Source: Mytilus californianus
Lineage: Eukaryota; Mollusca; Bivalvia; Mytilida; Mytilidae
Direction: 5' to 3'
DNA: 64,000 nucleotides
NCBI RefSeq assembly: GCF_021869535.1
Contig: NW_026262738.1
Location: 186,001-250,000 of the forward strand
The notes beneath the pieces were generated by a model. That model saw nothing but the letters and a program-made list of their open reading frames with translations. It was not told the origin of the DNA and ran no database searches. The position numbers and the translations under genes are program-made. Below are positions 1-11,430 of the stretch, piece after piece. Position 1 is the stretch's first letter. Each line of letters opens with the position of its first letter.

Positions 1-511
1 TTCAACATGTATATGCCCCGAACTTCTAAGAGTTTAAACTTATACTAAAATTATGTACACCTCCCTTCACTGTTGAACTTCCTCAAAATTCAATTTTGCC
101 GCTATTAATGTTTATCTATAGTGGTATCATTTCCAAGTTATATTTCCGTGAGACGAAATATAGAGATCATGTCTGGAAACCAGTACGTAAACAACTAAAT
201 ATCTATGAATATTATATATCTTCCCAAAGGAGAAGTGGTTTGTGAAATAGCTGTATTTACAAAGTGCAACCTATAGAGATAGCATCCTTTTACGACATTA
301 ACATATATCTGTTGAATAATCATCATTTATATCAGTCGTAAAGTGCTAATTTTCCATGAAAACATACTTAATCACAAACAATTATACTCACATGAAGACA
401 GTTTAGTTTGATAAATCCAAAGTGGCAAAAAAAAAAACCAGAATGGTTTCTTATTCATTTTTACAACGATAATTTCAATCAAATTATCTACATTAGTATA
501 ATGAAAATTAC
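1..511. other. AT-rich sequence, no gene seen
   Basis: I see no coding exon, repeat array or RNA gene here. If the ITAM-type exon at 512-585 belongs to a minus-strand paralogue, this would be its downstream intron. I looked for a terminal exon like the one at 43,765 and did not find one. Confidence 0.5.
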
Positions 512-585
512 CTGTTCGTATATTTAATTCTTCATAAAGGATTGGTTTATCTTGAGCACTCAATGCTTAATAGTTGTCACCTGGA
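512..585 (-). pseudogene. ITAM-type cytoplasmic-tail exon with a nonsense codon
   Basis: This exon is a clear homologue of the 74-nt ITAM3 exon at 45,036-45,109. It has the same length, an AG acceptor just before it, a GT donor (GTAATTT) just after it, and the same entry phase 2 and exit phase 1. The shared core reads ALSAQDKP, then I/N-L-YEEL. In this copy the codon after the first ITAM tyrosine is TAA where the 45-kb exon has GAA, so the motif reads Y-stop-A-L and only the second half (YEEL) would remain. No partner exons are visible nearby. It is either the relic of a paralogous receptor gene or an exon that ends a truncated tail. Homology is seen directly; its status is inferred. Confidence 0.75.
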
Positions 586-1800
586 CTTAAACAGATAAAA
601 GCGATAAAACCAACATTGACCTGTAAAAAGTGTATGCTTCACTATAAAATCACAAAACCGTCACATGTCTTTTAAACAGTAATTGAACTAGAACTGAAAT
701 TCAGTCAAATTTGACCAACACATATTGGCTATTCTTTCCCGTTCACATAGAACAATTATGTATTTGGCTTGCACATATTCTAATGGTTTATTTCAGAAAT
801 ATTTATCGCATGAACTGAAATCGGGATAATACATTTATATCTATATATTCGGTACTAACATATTTTCGAAACTAGACGTTTTTTTCTCGAAAATTACAGT
901 GGTACAAGTATTTGTCATCTTGCGATTTTTGATCATGAAATGATTATAACGAACGCGTTTTATTGAATCGTTTAACTAATGTAAGATTCATAACAGATCA
1001 ATGTTTTTATTAGTAAATCTGTATTTTGCTTCTTCGATTAAACTTGGGAAACAAGTAGTTTCCTACAGATTTTCTGAAGGTTGCTTCAGCTCATATAGCT
1101 ACTAAGTTTCATAAGTGTTTCTACATCCCTGGTTTTCAAATGGTTAGATTGGAGCGTTCTTGATAAAGGTAAATTCAGAAAAATCGCTTCGAATTCTGAC
1201 GTTTGAAATTTCTAAAGTTATTTTTTTCATTAATTTCATGCGTCCGATGTGTTTTTTTTTTATTTAGCCCCACCAGGAACACCTAGACACAGACGGTCAC
1301 TACTAATTGTATCCATAGCAATAAACGCCATCAACAGATGAGTGATCGTTTCAGTCGTTGGCAAATTTTAGATTAGACAATTTGAGTTGATAGTGATAAA
1401 ATTGGTAATCTTTTATATGAAAAAAATGGATCATTTATGTCACAATACATTACAGAAAACCTGTAACTTTCTAACAAATAACTGACACTCAAGCATACAA
1501 ATATAGCTTGTCAATTAAGATATAATAACAAATTGTGGATTAACAGATTATTCATTTTTGGCTTCAGTGTAGTCCAGAAAATATGTGTTTAACTGAAAAA
1601 GATAAACTTTCAAATCAAATAATGAATTCAAAAATGTATTTATACCAACATGAATTCAAAGCAACATTAGTATACTGATTTTGAAGGAATTATTAGAGTT
1701 AATACTAATATTTTGTCCGTAATATAATAAAATGGTAGAACCAATTCAAATTTATGCTATTTTTAGAATAAATGCATAGAATAACATGATCGAGTAAAAA
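586..1800. other. Intergenic or intronic AT-rich DNA
   Basis: No reading frame with recognisable content and no repeat unit was found. Only homopolymer tracts stand out. Confidence 0.5.
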
Positions 1801-2060
1801 GTAAAATTACAAAAATACCGAACTCCGAGGAAAATTCAAAAAGGAAATCCCTTATCAAATGAAACCAAAAGCTCAAACACGTCAGACGAATGCAAAACAA
1901 CTGTCATATTACTGACTTGGTATAGTCATTTCCTTATGTATAAAATGGTGGATTAAACCTGGTTTTATAGCTAGCTAGCTAATAAAACTATAGCTAACTA
2001 AACCTCTCACTTGTATGACAGTCACATACAATTCCATTCTATTGAAAACAATGTGTGAAC
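1801..2060 (+). repeat. Dispersed repeat R1, copy 1
   Basis: The same roughly 200-bp sequence occurs four times: here and at 46,705-46,905 on the plus strand, and at 41,455-41,640 and 61,830-62,010 on the minus strand. Shared landmarks are AAAATACCGAACTCCGAG, then GACTTGGTATAG, then a TGGTGGATTAAACC block and a short GCTAGCT stretch. It has no coding content. The family looks like a short interspersed element of mussels; the class is not determined. Confidence 0.7.
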
Positions 2061-2384
2061 AAAACAAACAGACATAATAGGTCAAAATGTAAAAAATTTG
2101 GGTAATGCAGTCAACAATGTGATATAATCTTAATCTTTAGAAAAACAAACAATTATGTCACTTTTGTATGGAAATGGCATTTGTGATCATTCATGGTGAT
2201 TTGGTGTCACAGATTTATTACAATCGGCGTTTTTTTAATAATGCCAATATAACACATAGTGTTGGCAAAATTGGATATTAATAAAAGTCTTGCCTACAAA
2301 TATATTTAATTTCTATCAATATCTTTTAATTGGAACGAAACGTTGTGTGGCATATGCAAAACAGGATCAACTTATTTTTGACGC
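2061..2384. other. No feature seen
   Basis: AT-rich sequence without a recognisable gene or repeat. Confidence 0.5.
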
Positions 2385-2560
2385 ACCCAAAAACACCTCC
2401 GGTTTATAGTTAAGTTTGTGTTGCTAAATCTTTAGTTTTCTATGTTGTGTTTAGTTGACTAATTGTTTTCTTAGAATGCTTTTTCTATTTTTTTTTTGTT
2501 ACAGCGTTGCTATTTTATCTTCGACTTTTATGAGTTTGAATGTCATATTGCTATTTCCAC
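2385..2560 (+). repeat. Decayed Penelope-like 3' tail (type T1)
   Basis: The sequence follows the same order of landmarks as the 3' flank of the reverse transcriptase at 19.6-21.4 kb: a 'cacc..cggttt' block, 'gtgttgct', 'agttttctatgttgtgt', then 'tatgagtttgaatgtc'. It is diverged and 5'-truncated, with no coding region left. Confidence 0.55.
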
Positions 2561-3278
2561 CCTCTCCTCAAATAAATTGAATAAGACATCTTAATTAAGA
2601 AAAATTTTAAAAAAAATATTTCAAGAGTTCTGGATGAAGTTTTTTTGACATTTTGCAGTTTTTCAGAACACATTCAAATCACCAGACTTTAAACATAGAA
2701 AGCAAAAAAGACAAGAATAAAAAGAAGATTGTATCACTCAACTGTTGACAAAAAGTCAGTTTGCATATTAGGACTTTTATATGCAAATACAATTGTTTCT
2801 ATATATGTTGCCGACCATTTTTGCAATTTCCATGTTTAACATAGTTCCTACAGTGTTTTTTTACAAAAACTTCCCAAAATGCAAAAAAAAAACCAAAAAC
2901 AAAAACACCAGTAAAACGTTTAAACCAAGCTCCTATATTTCACAGCCAAAAATTGCAAAACATAGATATCTTATGAATAATAAGTCCAAACAGGTCTACA
3001 GATTTTTTTCCTATTTGAAGGGTTGACACATTTTTGTACATCTTGTCCCGAGGACTCTTTTTATAATTTACACTTCAAACTAGCATCTACAGTTTACACG
3101 ATAGCAACCATTAACTACCAAAAATTGGAAAGGAAATCAATATTTCAGGGGAAACAAATCTAAAATATATAGTTAGATTATTGTACAATTTATATTGTAG
3201 ACACATCATGTCATGCTGATCATTTTGCAATTACACTCTTAACTAGCTCTTATACTTTTTAATCATTGACAAGAAAAT
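2561..3278. other. AT-rich DNA with A-runs
   Basis: An 81-codon lysine-rich open frame starts at 2,781, but it is driven by A-runs and shows no domain. I do not call a gene here. Confidence 0.5.
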
Positions 3279-3313
3279 GCCCCCCCCCCCCCCCCCCCCC
3301 CCCCAAAAAAAAA
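3279..3313. repeat. Poly-C run followed by poly-A
   Basis: An uninterrupted run of about 26 C residues is followed directly by A residues. Similar C-runs occur near 48,456 and 50,862. Runs like this are prone to length error in assemblies. Confidence 0.9.
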
Positions 3314-3597
3314 TCAACATTTCAGGAGCAATAATTCTAAAACAGGTAAACAGATTTTCCCTTAATTTTCAGGGTAGATAGAACTTGTTATGCTGACCAT
3401 TGTTTCTCATATGAGTTTATCTATACTTGCTTTTGTTTGAGAAATATTAGCCAAGAAATGTAGTCTGACCCCTTTGTCAAATTGATAGATTGATCAACCT
3501 GGACGAAAAACACAAAGATCCTACAAATGTAGCAGAAAAATGTTGGTTGTAATCCATTCAACAGTTTCATTAGATAAGAATTGTAAAGAAATGCTTA

Positions 3598-3670
3598 CGG
3601 ACGACGGACGGACGGACGGACGGACGACGGACGGACGGACGGACGGGCGGACGACAGATGACGGATGAAC
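3598..3670. repeat. (ACGG)n microsatellite
   Basis: Repeated ACGG/ACGACGG units. The same motif, shorter, occurs at 14,248-14,280, where it follows a tandem duplication. This suggests both are the tail of one dispersed repeat family. Confidence 0.85.
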
Positions 3671-3801
3671 AACGGACGCAACATGATAGCAAAAGCTCAC
3701 CTGCCATCTACTGGCTGTTATGTTGTCAACCACTTTTTACTTTATTATCTTAAACAGTATACTTTCGACTTTGTTAAGGGGCACGAAAGTAAACTGAGTT
3801 T

Positions 3802-3992
3802 TTTTCTCAACTCACTCGGTTCAACCGAAAATAAATCATTTATGTACTCTTGGCTTCTAATTTTCTGACGACATCCTAATACCAACCACGAAAAATAATA
3901 CGTATGTCTCAAATATTTGCAATGAAATTATTTTTGTATTAATATAGACAAACACCATTATAGAGACTGTCAGGTGCGGTGACCATCTTCGA
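3802..3992 (+). repeat. 191-bp direct repeat, left copy
   Basis: It aligns without gaps to 4,844-5,034 at a constant offset of 1,042 bp, with about ten or so substitutions by eye. The left copy ends at TCTTCGA. In the right copy the sequence continues directly into the 3' end of the tyrosine recombinase relic (minus strand), so the repeat appears to be that element's terminal non-coding part. Confidence 0.85.
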
Positions 3993-4843
3993 AATTTATT
4001 ATACATATAAATAAAGGCAACAGTAGTATACCGCTGTTCTAAAACTCATAAATCGATAGAGATAAAAGCAAATCCGGGTTACAAACTAAAACTGAGGGAA
4101 ACGCATCGAATATAAGAGGAGAACAACGACACAACAAAAACACAACATTAAAATGTAACACACACAGAAACGAACTATAATATAACAATGGCCATTCTCC
4201 TGACTTGGTACAGGACATTTTAAGAAAAAAATGGTGGGTTGAACCTGGTTTTGTGGCATGCCAAACCTCCCGCTTTTATGGCAACGTCAAACACAACACC
4301 AAAACGACAACATCACATGACAGGACCACAATATAAATAAATGGGAGAACATATAGGACAAAGAAACACACGAATAATAGCTAACAAAAGGTACTAGGCT
4401 TAAAATTCTATACGTCAGACGTGCGTCTCGTCCACACAAGACCAACCAGTGACGCTCAGATGAAAAAAGTTTGAAAGCCAAAACAAGTACAAAGCTGAAG
4501 AGCACCAAGGACCAAAACTTCAAAAACACAACAAGACAAATGTCCTCAATAATATTCACCACAAATGGCATCAGTTCATTCAAATAACATACAATCTACA
4601 AAAGAGAAGCGCATAATTAAAATATGAACACTACATATATAATGCACGAACTGTTATACTGAAGATTAATCTTCCTATACACAAATACGTATTACTCGTT
4701 AGATGGTCTCCGCCGTTGTCGATAACTTTTCTCGTGCACGCACGACTTTAAATACTAACGGAACTTCTTACTCTATTGTTATTACAATTAGCCCGCTTCC
4801 TATACTCGAAAATTCATACGCCTGCCGTACATAAATATATTTA
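3993..4843. repeat. Mussel-type dispersed repeats between the direct repeats
   Basis: Two repeat families lie here. About 4,010-4,290 on the plus strand carries 'aactgagggaaac' and 'ggtgggttgaacctggtttt', also seen at 40,255-40,350 and 24,655-24,710. About 4,390-4,560 on the minus strand is a SINE-like sequence shared with 14,765-14,905 (minus) and 49,545-49,720 (plus), with landmarks 'agtgacgctc' and 'gaagagcaccaaggacc'. The 98-codon open frame over this part has no recognisable content. Confidence 0.6.
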
Positions 4844-5034
4844 TTTTCTCAATTCACTCTGTTCAACCGAAAATAAATCATTTATGTACTCTTGGCTTCT
4901 AATTTTCTGACGACACCCTAACACCAACCACGAAAAATAATATGTTTGTCTCAAATATTTGCAATGAAGTTATTTCTGTATTAATAAAGACAAACACCAT
5001 TATAGAGACTGTCAGGTGCGGTGACCATCTTCGA
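4844..5034 (+). repeat. 191-bp direct repeat, right copy
   Basis: Partner of 3,802-3,992. It abuts the end of the recombinase relic at 5,035, with no spacer. Confidence 0.85.
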
Positions 5035-6065
5035 GTGTACAAAGAATGCATAGAAACAGACAAACGTTTATCAAGATTGTCAGCAATGTATCCATCTTTA
5101 GCGTTTTCGGTTTTCCAACGACCGTGTGCTTTAAAGAGTCTGTGTGAAATTCCATTATTTGCGGCTGCAGAAGCACCGCCTCACCTAAAACTATGGAGGC
5201 CATAATAATTTGGCATCTAGACCAATGAAAGAAAGTGCAGCTTTAACAATTTCTCTTGCACGTGTATATGACAACTTTGCATTCTTTTTCTTAATAGAAA
5301 ATTGTTATATTTCTTAACATATACAATTGATCTGAAAATATACATATCAAAAGTCAAAACAATGTCACCTGCTTTTATGTAATCTAACAAAATTGCTACG
5401 GGACAAAATGGTGTATTCGTTTTTGCTATAACAACGATTTTCCTTTTCCTGTAGCAGTCTGTTTTGCTGCTAGTGATGAAAATTTCTAAATATTCTGGTT
5501 TGAAAGACAGGTTATTGGCCTAAATTGAACAAAGTTCACTATATCTCAAGAATCCTGCGTATGAAACCGTACAAATAGATAATAATCGCAAATCTCTAAG
5601 TGTACTGGGATTACAAAATCTATTAAATAAAGTTTTTATAGCTGTAGCATCTATGGGTTCTTTCTTCTGTACAGGCCTATTCAAAATCCTTTTTGAACAT
5701 GTTGAAGACTCGACTATACTACGAACTAAATCAGAATCGCAAGGATCAACTAAATTTGCAAATTTGTGTGCCCACTTTATACTGTAGAAAGCTGTTTCAA
5801 CTGAACTAAAATGCTTTACTGTCTGCATGAAATTTTGTAAATAAAGGCTTACGTACAGTTCACTTGCCGGTAGAATTGAATCGATTTCTGGATATTTTTG
5901 CGCCCAGTGTAAAAATCTTTTAAAACCGTAAGCATACTTGGAAACAGTAGTCTTTCCTCCCGAGTCAATTACTGTGGAACTTAAATGAGACAAAAGTCTT
6001 TTCAATTCTGAACTTTGTACAAGGTCACGATTATTCCAAAATCCGGATGAAAAAATTCTCTGCAA
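5035..6065 (-). pseudogene. Tyrosine recombinase relic of a mobile element
   Basis: The N-terminal 181 codons (6,065 to 5,520) form an open frame with a SAM-like, core-binding type helical region. It ends in GFLRYSEL, which holds the box I arginine. A TAG at 5,520-5,522 interrupts the frame, and reading continues in the same frame through an SSKTD segment with the beta-hairpin lysine. A frameshift follows near 5,205. In the new frame come GLHSFR (the HxxR of box II), a TGA at 5,181-5,183, HGRW, and GYIADN with the likely nucleophile tyrosine codon at 5,088-5,090. All catalytic landmarks of the family are thus visible, but the frame is broken three times. It resembles XerD-like recombinases carried by Crypton- or DIRS-type elements in molluscs. 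No reverse transcriptase is adjacent, so the element type stays open. Confidence 0.8.
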
Positions 6066-7100
6066 ACAAAATCTTCTTTTAAAAATTTTAAGGAAAACAA
6101 TGAATCGACTAAAATATATAAATATAATTACCTCTAATGGTCAGATATGGCCCAGTGACCAACTGTAACCCAGTGGTGAACATTTTGTTAAATTTTGTTT
6201 TCAAAAGACAAGAAGTTAACCGGGTTAATTTTTTACTCTTTTTTATGTTTGGCACAAAAAAGCAAAATAACCTACATATTTTAGAGTCAGATTCTCTGTT
6301 TCTGAATAATAATTAAGAGTTATTGAACAATTAAATACTTATGAGGTAGGCCCTATATGATAGTTATACTGCACAGTTTAGGTGACTCGAATGACGTAAG
6401 GTGTTCTGTTCAACGCGTCACCGAGCTGTGCAATATAACTAACCTTTACCGACTTGATTGGTCAATAACCATGATAACTGTTATGAAACTTGATATCATC
6501 AATTTGAATTAACATGTTGAAAGTTTTCTTGTACTAGTATATAGAAAGTGATATTTGCATTTTAATAGAAAAAGGTTGATTACTTTAAACAAATAACCTT
6601 ATCATCAGATTTTCACCTTTTTGTAATGACCACATTATTTTGAGAATTGAGTTTTAACGGCATATATGTTGACAATTTATAATAGATATAAGACAAATTT
6701 AGACTCCTGTATAATGCACTCTAGATGGTTATTTTTGTCCTGATTTTGCTGAGTCATTGGCGTATACCCACACCTGTTTAAAAAAAATTCAAACAGTTAT
6801 AGTTCAGTTTTATGTTCTTCAAAATCAGTTCATACGAAATCATATATAAAAAGTGTTTTTTTTAACAGAGTAAGTGTTTTTATTTCCTTTAATTGAAAAG
6901 AGTGGTGCCAAAATTTAATGAGCATAACATTATTCATAATTATAACTACCAATTATAACTACCCCTTATCTTTTTTAACTGTTTTTGACGATCATGCTGA
7001 AGAACGAAGTCTTTCCTGGCTAGACACATACTTAAAATATAATAGGCTTATATTCGGTCCAATAACAAAGCCTTGACTGGTGCCACATATGGAAAAAAAT
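6066..7100. other. AT-rich DNA, no feature seen
   Basis: No gene, array or recognisable repeat was found. Confidence 0.5.
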
Positions 7101-7320
7101 TTACTTAATCTTCCGAAGCACCTGAGATCACCCCTGGTTTAAGGGTGGTTTGTGTTGCTCAGTTTTTGTTTTTTTATGTCGTTCTTAAAATACCGGTGGG
7201 CCGTTGTTTGTCGTTTTATCGTTTTTCGTTATTGTTTTTACCAACGCGTCAGTTTGTCATCAAATTATGAGTTTGAATATATCTCTTTTGATATATTCCG
7301 TCTCCCTTGAACAGGATTAC
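7101..7320 (+). repeat. Penelope-like 3' tail (T1) fragment
   Basis: Contains 'ccgaagcacctgagatcacc', 'gtttgtgttgctcag', 'gtcagtttgtcatc' and 'tatgagtttgaatat' in the order seen at 21.2-21.4 kb. The 84-codon open frame over it is a by-product. Confidence 0.65.
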
Positions 7321-8175
7321 AATGTGAAAATTGTAATGATTTCCGTTGACCATAAAACCGTTCAAATCAAAACCTCATTATTATTTATTTTTTTCAGAAA
7401 TTACAAAAAACCCATATCTAGTTTTAAATTATTTTTTATACTTGTTGATATTATATAAGGATTGATTCTGTTTTGATATATCAGTATTTTACCTTTTAAT
7501 TTGGAAAAGTCCCAGAACTTCGAACAGTCAACTATATGTACGTCATTTAATCCTATAAAAACATAAACGGTACTAATTTATCTGCTCAGATCCGCATTTC
7601 GACAATCAATGTCTTCCCAGTGATCCTCCAGTCCAAAATATTTGAAAATCCAAAGCTTATTAAAAAGATGAGGAGCTATAAACCAAAAAAAAGACAAAAT
7701 AATAAATTCTGAATTTTCTATTCTTATTGCTTTCTTTCTTTATTATATGTTTTATTAATCAATTTATACATTCTGCTACAATTTTCTTCGCTTAATTAAA
7801 TGAAATACCACTGTTTCCTTTACTTGATAGTCAACATATACGAAGTTATAATGGTAACCGAATTATTGGGTCGTAATATTCCGCTGCTTTACGAAGGCAA
7901 GTAGGAGAGATAGTTTGGAGATTGTATGGAATAGGGTTTTTATTAAATAAATGTGTTATTTAAGAACATTCATTGAAGGCAGTCCTACTCAGGCAAAAAA
8001 CGCAGATTGTAATGTTGCTGTGTACAAGGAGTAGGAATACATTCGCTGTAAGGAACCTTTTTTGACGAGACTTAATAGTTGAACCTATCTTAACCCACAT
8101 TCACTTATTCATGATGTTACACACAATTTTATGGCAGGCGTGTCTGTACCAAGTCGGGAATAATGAATATATTTT
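7321..8175. other. No feature seen
   Basis: AT-rich, no coding or repeat signal I can support. Confidence 0.5.
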
Positions 8176-8590
8176 TCACTTGTTCCGTTGATTGATAGCG
8201 TTTGATTTTGTCTGTTTATAGAAACTTCCCTGTTTAGGCCCTCGCCTTGCCTTGTCAAACAGACAAACAATAGTATACAAAATACAACATAGAAAACTAA
8301 AGACTAAGCACGAACCCCACCAAAAACTGGGGGTGATCTCAGGTGCTCCAGAAGGGTAAGCAGATCCTTCTCCACATGTGGCACTCGTCGTGTTGTTCAT
8401 GTTAGTACAAACCCGGTAACAAGTCTAATTCGGTAGGTCACATTCGTGAAAAGGGGAAGGGATTGTAGTTACGACATTAAGAACATATCTGCTATCATCT
8501 GTGCAACGGATATTCCATAACGGTCAACCAACAACCGGCGTTCGTAAAATTTACGTAGGAATAATTTAAACTTTACCACTTGGAACTCTT
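8176..8590 (-). repeat. Penelope-like 3' end: RT C-terminus and T1 tail
   Basis: Read on the minus strand, this begins with the C-terminal end of the reverse transcriptase (residues like RKFY..LLVDRYGISVAQM, near 8,590-8,500). It continues through the same tail as at 21,048-21,425, including the 'gtgccacatgtg' and 'acctgagatcaccccca' blocks. It is a 5'-truncated insertion. The 74-codon frame at 8,176-8,400 is a shadow of the tail. Confidence 0.75.
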
Positions 8591-8757
8591 GGTTTAATAT
8601 CCGCATGTACCTTTAAGTTTACTTCATGCAACATGCAACTTATACACAATGCTAAGAAATGAAACTTGCCGTTAGAGCTCGAATTTGGACAGTAAGCTAT
8701 TTACTGTTCAAGGGTTATGTCCCTTATTAACTTTTTATAATTTGCCAAGCTTGAGGA
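8591..8757. other. Spacer
   Basis: Short stretch before the palindromic array. No feature seen. Confidence 0.4.
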
Positions 8758-10280
8758 AGTATGTCCAGTGCACGATGTTTTATCGATATTGTCTACATCG
8801 CAATGTCTACTTTATCGTGTCATTATTGTGTTTACATTGTATCCTATCTATACCCTGTCTGTACATTGTTTACATAGTAAACACTACGATGTTGACAATA
8901 GCGAGTCAACATCGTGTTTATATCGTTTAACAAGTCTATTATATACCTTTGTGTTTGCAGCGTTCACAATGTAGACATTGCGATGTTAATAATTGCGAAT
9001 CAATCTCGTATTTATATTATATACCAAGTCTATACATTTCTGTTTACATCGGTCACATCGTATGCATCGTGATGTTGACAATATCGTGTCAACATCGTGT
9101 TTATTTTGTATATAAACTCTATACCTTTCTGTTTACATCGTTTACATCGTATACATCGCAATATTCACAATATCGTGTCAATATCGTGTTTATATTGTAT
9201 ACAAAGTCTATACCTTTGTGATTACATCGTTCACATCGTAGGCATTGCGATGTTGACATTATTGTGTTTACATCGTTCACATCGTCAACATCGTGTTTAT
9301 ATAGTATACAAAGTCTATATCTTTGTGTTTACATCGTTCACATCGTAGACATTGCGATGTTGACAATATTGTGTTTACATCGTTCACATCGTCAACACCA
9401 TGTGTATGTTGTAAACCAAGTCTATACCTTTGTGTTTACATCGTTTACATCGTGATGTTGACAATGTTGTGTTAACATCGTCAACAGCGTGTTTATGATG
9501 TATACCAAGGCTATACCTTTATGTTTACATTGAAATGATGACAATAGCGTGTCAACATCGTTTATCTTGTAAACTGAGTGAATGTCTTTGTGTTAACATC
9601 ATTCTAATCGTCAACTCGTAGCTTGATAGAGCCGTAAAATTTATAATCACCATCAAGCTTTATTTTCTAAGTCTAGTTGTTACTTATTTCTTAGTCAAAT
9701 TCGTGAATGATTTTACTAAAAAAAAGTTGCTATTTTTGTGATTCGTATAGTATTTTAATTATAATTATATGTAAACATCAAATAACAGTTCAAACAATAT
9801 AAATAATGTTAACACCATATAGTGCACACTACAATGCAAACGATGTTAACGCTTCAATTATTTGACGATACTATTTATCACGATATTGATAATACATTAC
9901 AATGTAAACGATGTTGACACGATATCTTTTTAACACTGTTAATACCGCAATGTAAACGATGTAAACACTGTATCGTTACTACATTGTATACATTGCGATG
10001 TATACGATGTAAACGTTGTAAACAGTATATAACAGTTGTTACAATGTAAACGATGTTGACACAATATCGTGTTAACATTGTTGATATTGCCATGTAAACG
10101 ATGTAAACACGATATCTTTACAACATTGTTTATATCGCGATGTTAACAATGTCAACGATGTAAACAGTATATAAGAGTTCATACAGTGTAAACGATGTTG
10201 ACACAATATCGTGATATCATTGTAAATATCGTGATGTCGACAATATTGTTTTTACATTGGGCACTGGACATGGATGAGCT
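8758..10280. mobile_element. Foldback-like element with tandem-repeat arms
   Basis: Two arms of short tandem repeats face each other. The left arm (about 8,775-9,610) repeats a 90-105 bp unit marked by 'gtctatacctttgtgtttacatcg', with internal 'acatcgt' words. The right arm (about 9,775-10,260) carries the reverse complement words ('acgatgtaaac', 'acgatgttgacac'). Between them, 9,611-9,774 is unrelated single-copy sequence. The outer edges are also inverted: 'gtccagtgcacgatg' at 8,763 answers 'cattgggcactggac' near 10,257. Several open frames of 60-90 codons run through the left arm only because the repeats lack stops. Long inverted repeats made of tandem subrepeats are the hallmark of foldback (FB-like) elements. 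No transposase is present. Confidence 0.7.
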
Positions 10281-11430
10281 TGAGCGGGGACATTCCTCAG
10301 ACACCTCATCCTTTCATTGAATTTGCCTTTTAGTGCAGTATTTTTGTTATACGTTTTTACACAGTTTGCTCTTTATTTTTATTTTAGTAAAGCAAATTGC
10401 AATTTTCAGTAGTATTTTCGACAATAACTGCCTCTTTAGTGATGCATTGGGACTTGATATTTGATATAAAGTTGTAACTTGTTGCAATCTTTTGTATTAA
10501 TTTGGAGGTATAAATGATCTGTCACACTAATCATGCTAATGTGATCAAAGCCTGTATTTTAAGATTCTAAAATCAATAATTACATAAAATACTAGAACAC
10601 ACCTGAAATCTTGCGGGTCTATGGCTAAATTAAAATACATACGCCTTATGTCTAAAGTTGATAAAGTCATGTTGATTTTAAGGAGCACATTTTTCTCTGC
10701 TCTCAAAATCTTTCTGTTTGAACCTGTCGACCGGAACTTATTATTCAATTTGGTAATTTAATTATGTAGAAAACAAAAGGTCCTGAAATGGTGTAATTTT
10801 TAATCAACATCATTGTCCTACATAAGTCATATATAAAGTTGAATTATTTGATTTGTCGTTTTTTGTCATGCCAGCTAACAAATTGTAATGTACCTTTTTT
10901 TTAAGCCTAGATTTTTAATATTCGTATTGTCCTCTGATAAAGTCAAATTGATTATAAGGTGCACAGTTTTCTCTGCTTTCAAACTGATCTCTCTGTTTGA
11001 ATCCGTCCTGGTTTTCCTGCTGCAACTTGGCATTTAGCGGTATACTTTTGGAATCAAAGTATGTCCTTAACGGTTTCCCGTTCGTTGCCATGACATTTGT
11101 GCGGCTTCCGGGGTTACGTTATCCCTTATTTTGTATATTTTTGTTTTTATATTTTGCATCTTTTTATATTTTGAGTAGAACCGAATCAGGTGTTTGTGTG
11201 TTCGTATTTGTCATTACATTGTACTAATTGTTTTGGGGTACCGATACAGTGTGTTAAATGTCCACTTTCACACTTTAACCCATGGTGGTGCTCCTATTAA
11301 AGAGGGAAGATACAGAACATACATACAACCGAAAACTACATGTGACATATACTATTGGTATCGGTATCGGATTCTGTTAATTATTGGTAATACAAGTAAT
11401 AGCTTTTCCAAAAACTTGCCGATTTTTAGC
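10281..11430. repeat. Diverged dispersed repeats
   Basis: A roughly 90-bp segment occurs twice in direct order (about 10,650-10,735 and 10,930-11,015; 'ttctctgctctcaaa..tctctgtttgaa'). The stretch 10,750-10,890 matches 39,418-39,555 ('attatgtagaaaacaaaagg' and 'caacatcattgtccta'). No coding gene is supported. Confidence 0.5.

Noticed and set aside
2781-3026. 81-codon plus-strand frame
   Set aside because: Lysine/asparagine-rich part comes from A-runs; no other support.
4287-4583. 98-codon minus-strand frame
   Set aside because: Lies over dispersed repeats between the direct repeats; no recognisable protein.
3802-5034. LTR retrotransposon with 191-bp LTRs
   Set aside because: No TG..CA ends, primer-binding site, polypurine tract or gag/pol between the repeats, and the right copy continues into recombinase coding sequence.
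8685-9455. Five overlapping open frames of 63-90 codons
   Set aside because: They are translations of the tandem arm repeats of the foldback-like element (endless 'cvHIVxIAML' patterns) in more than one frame, not genes.
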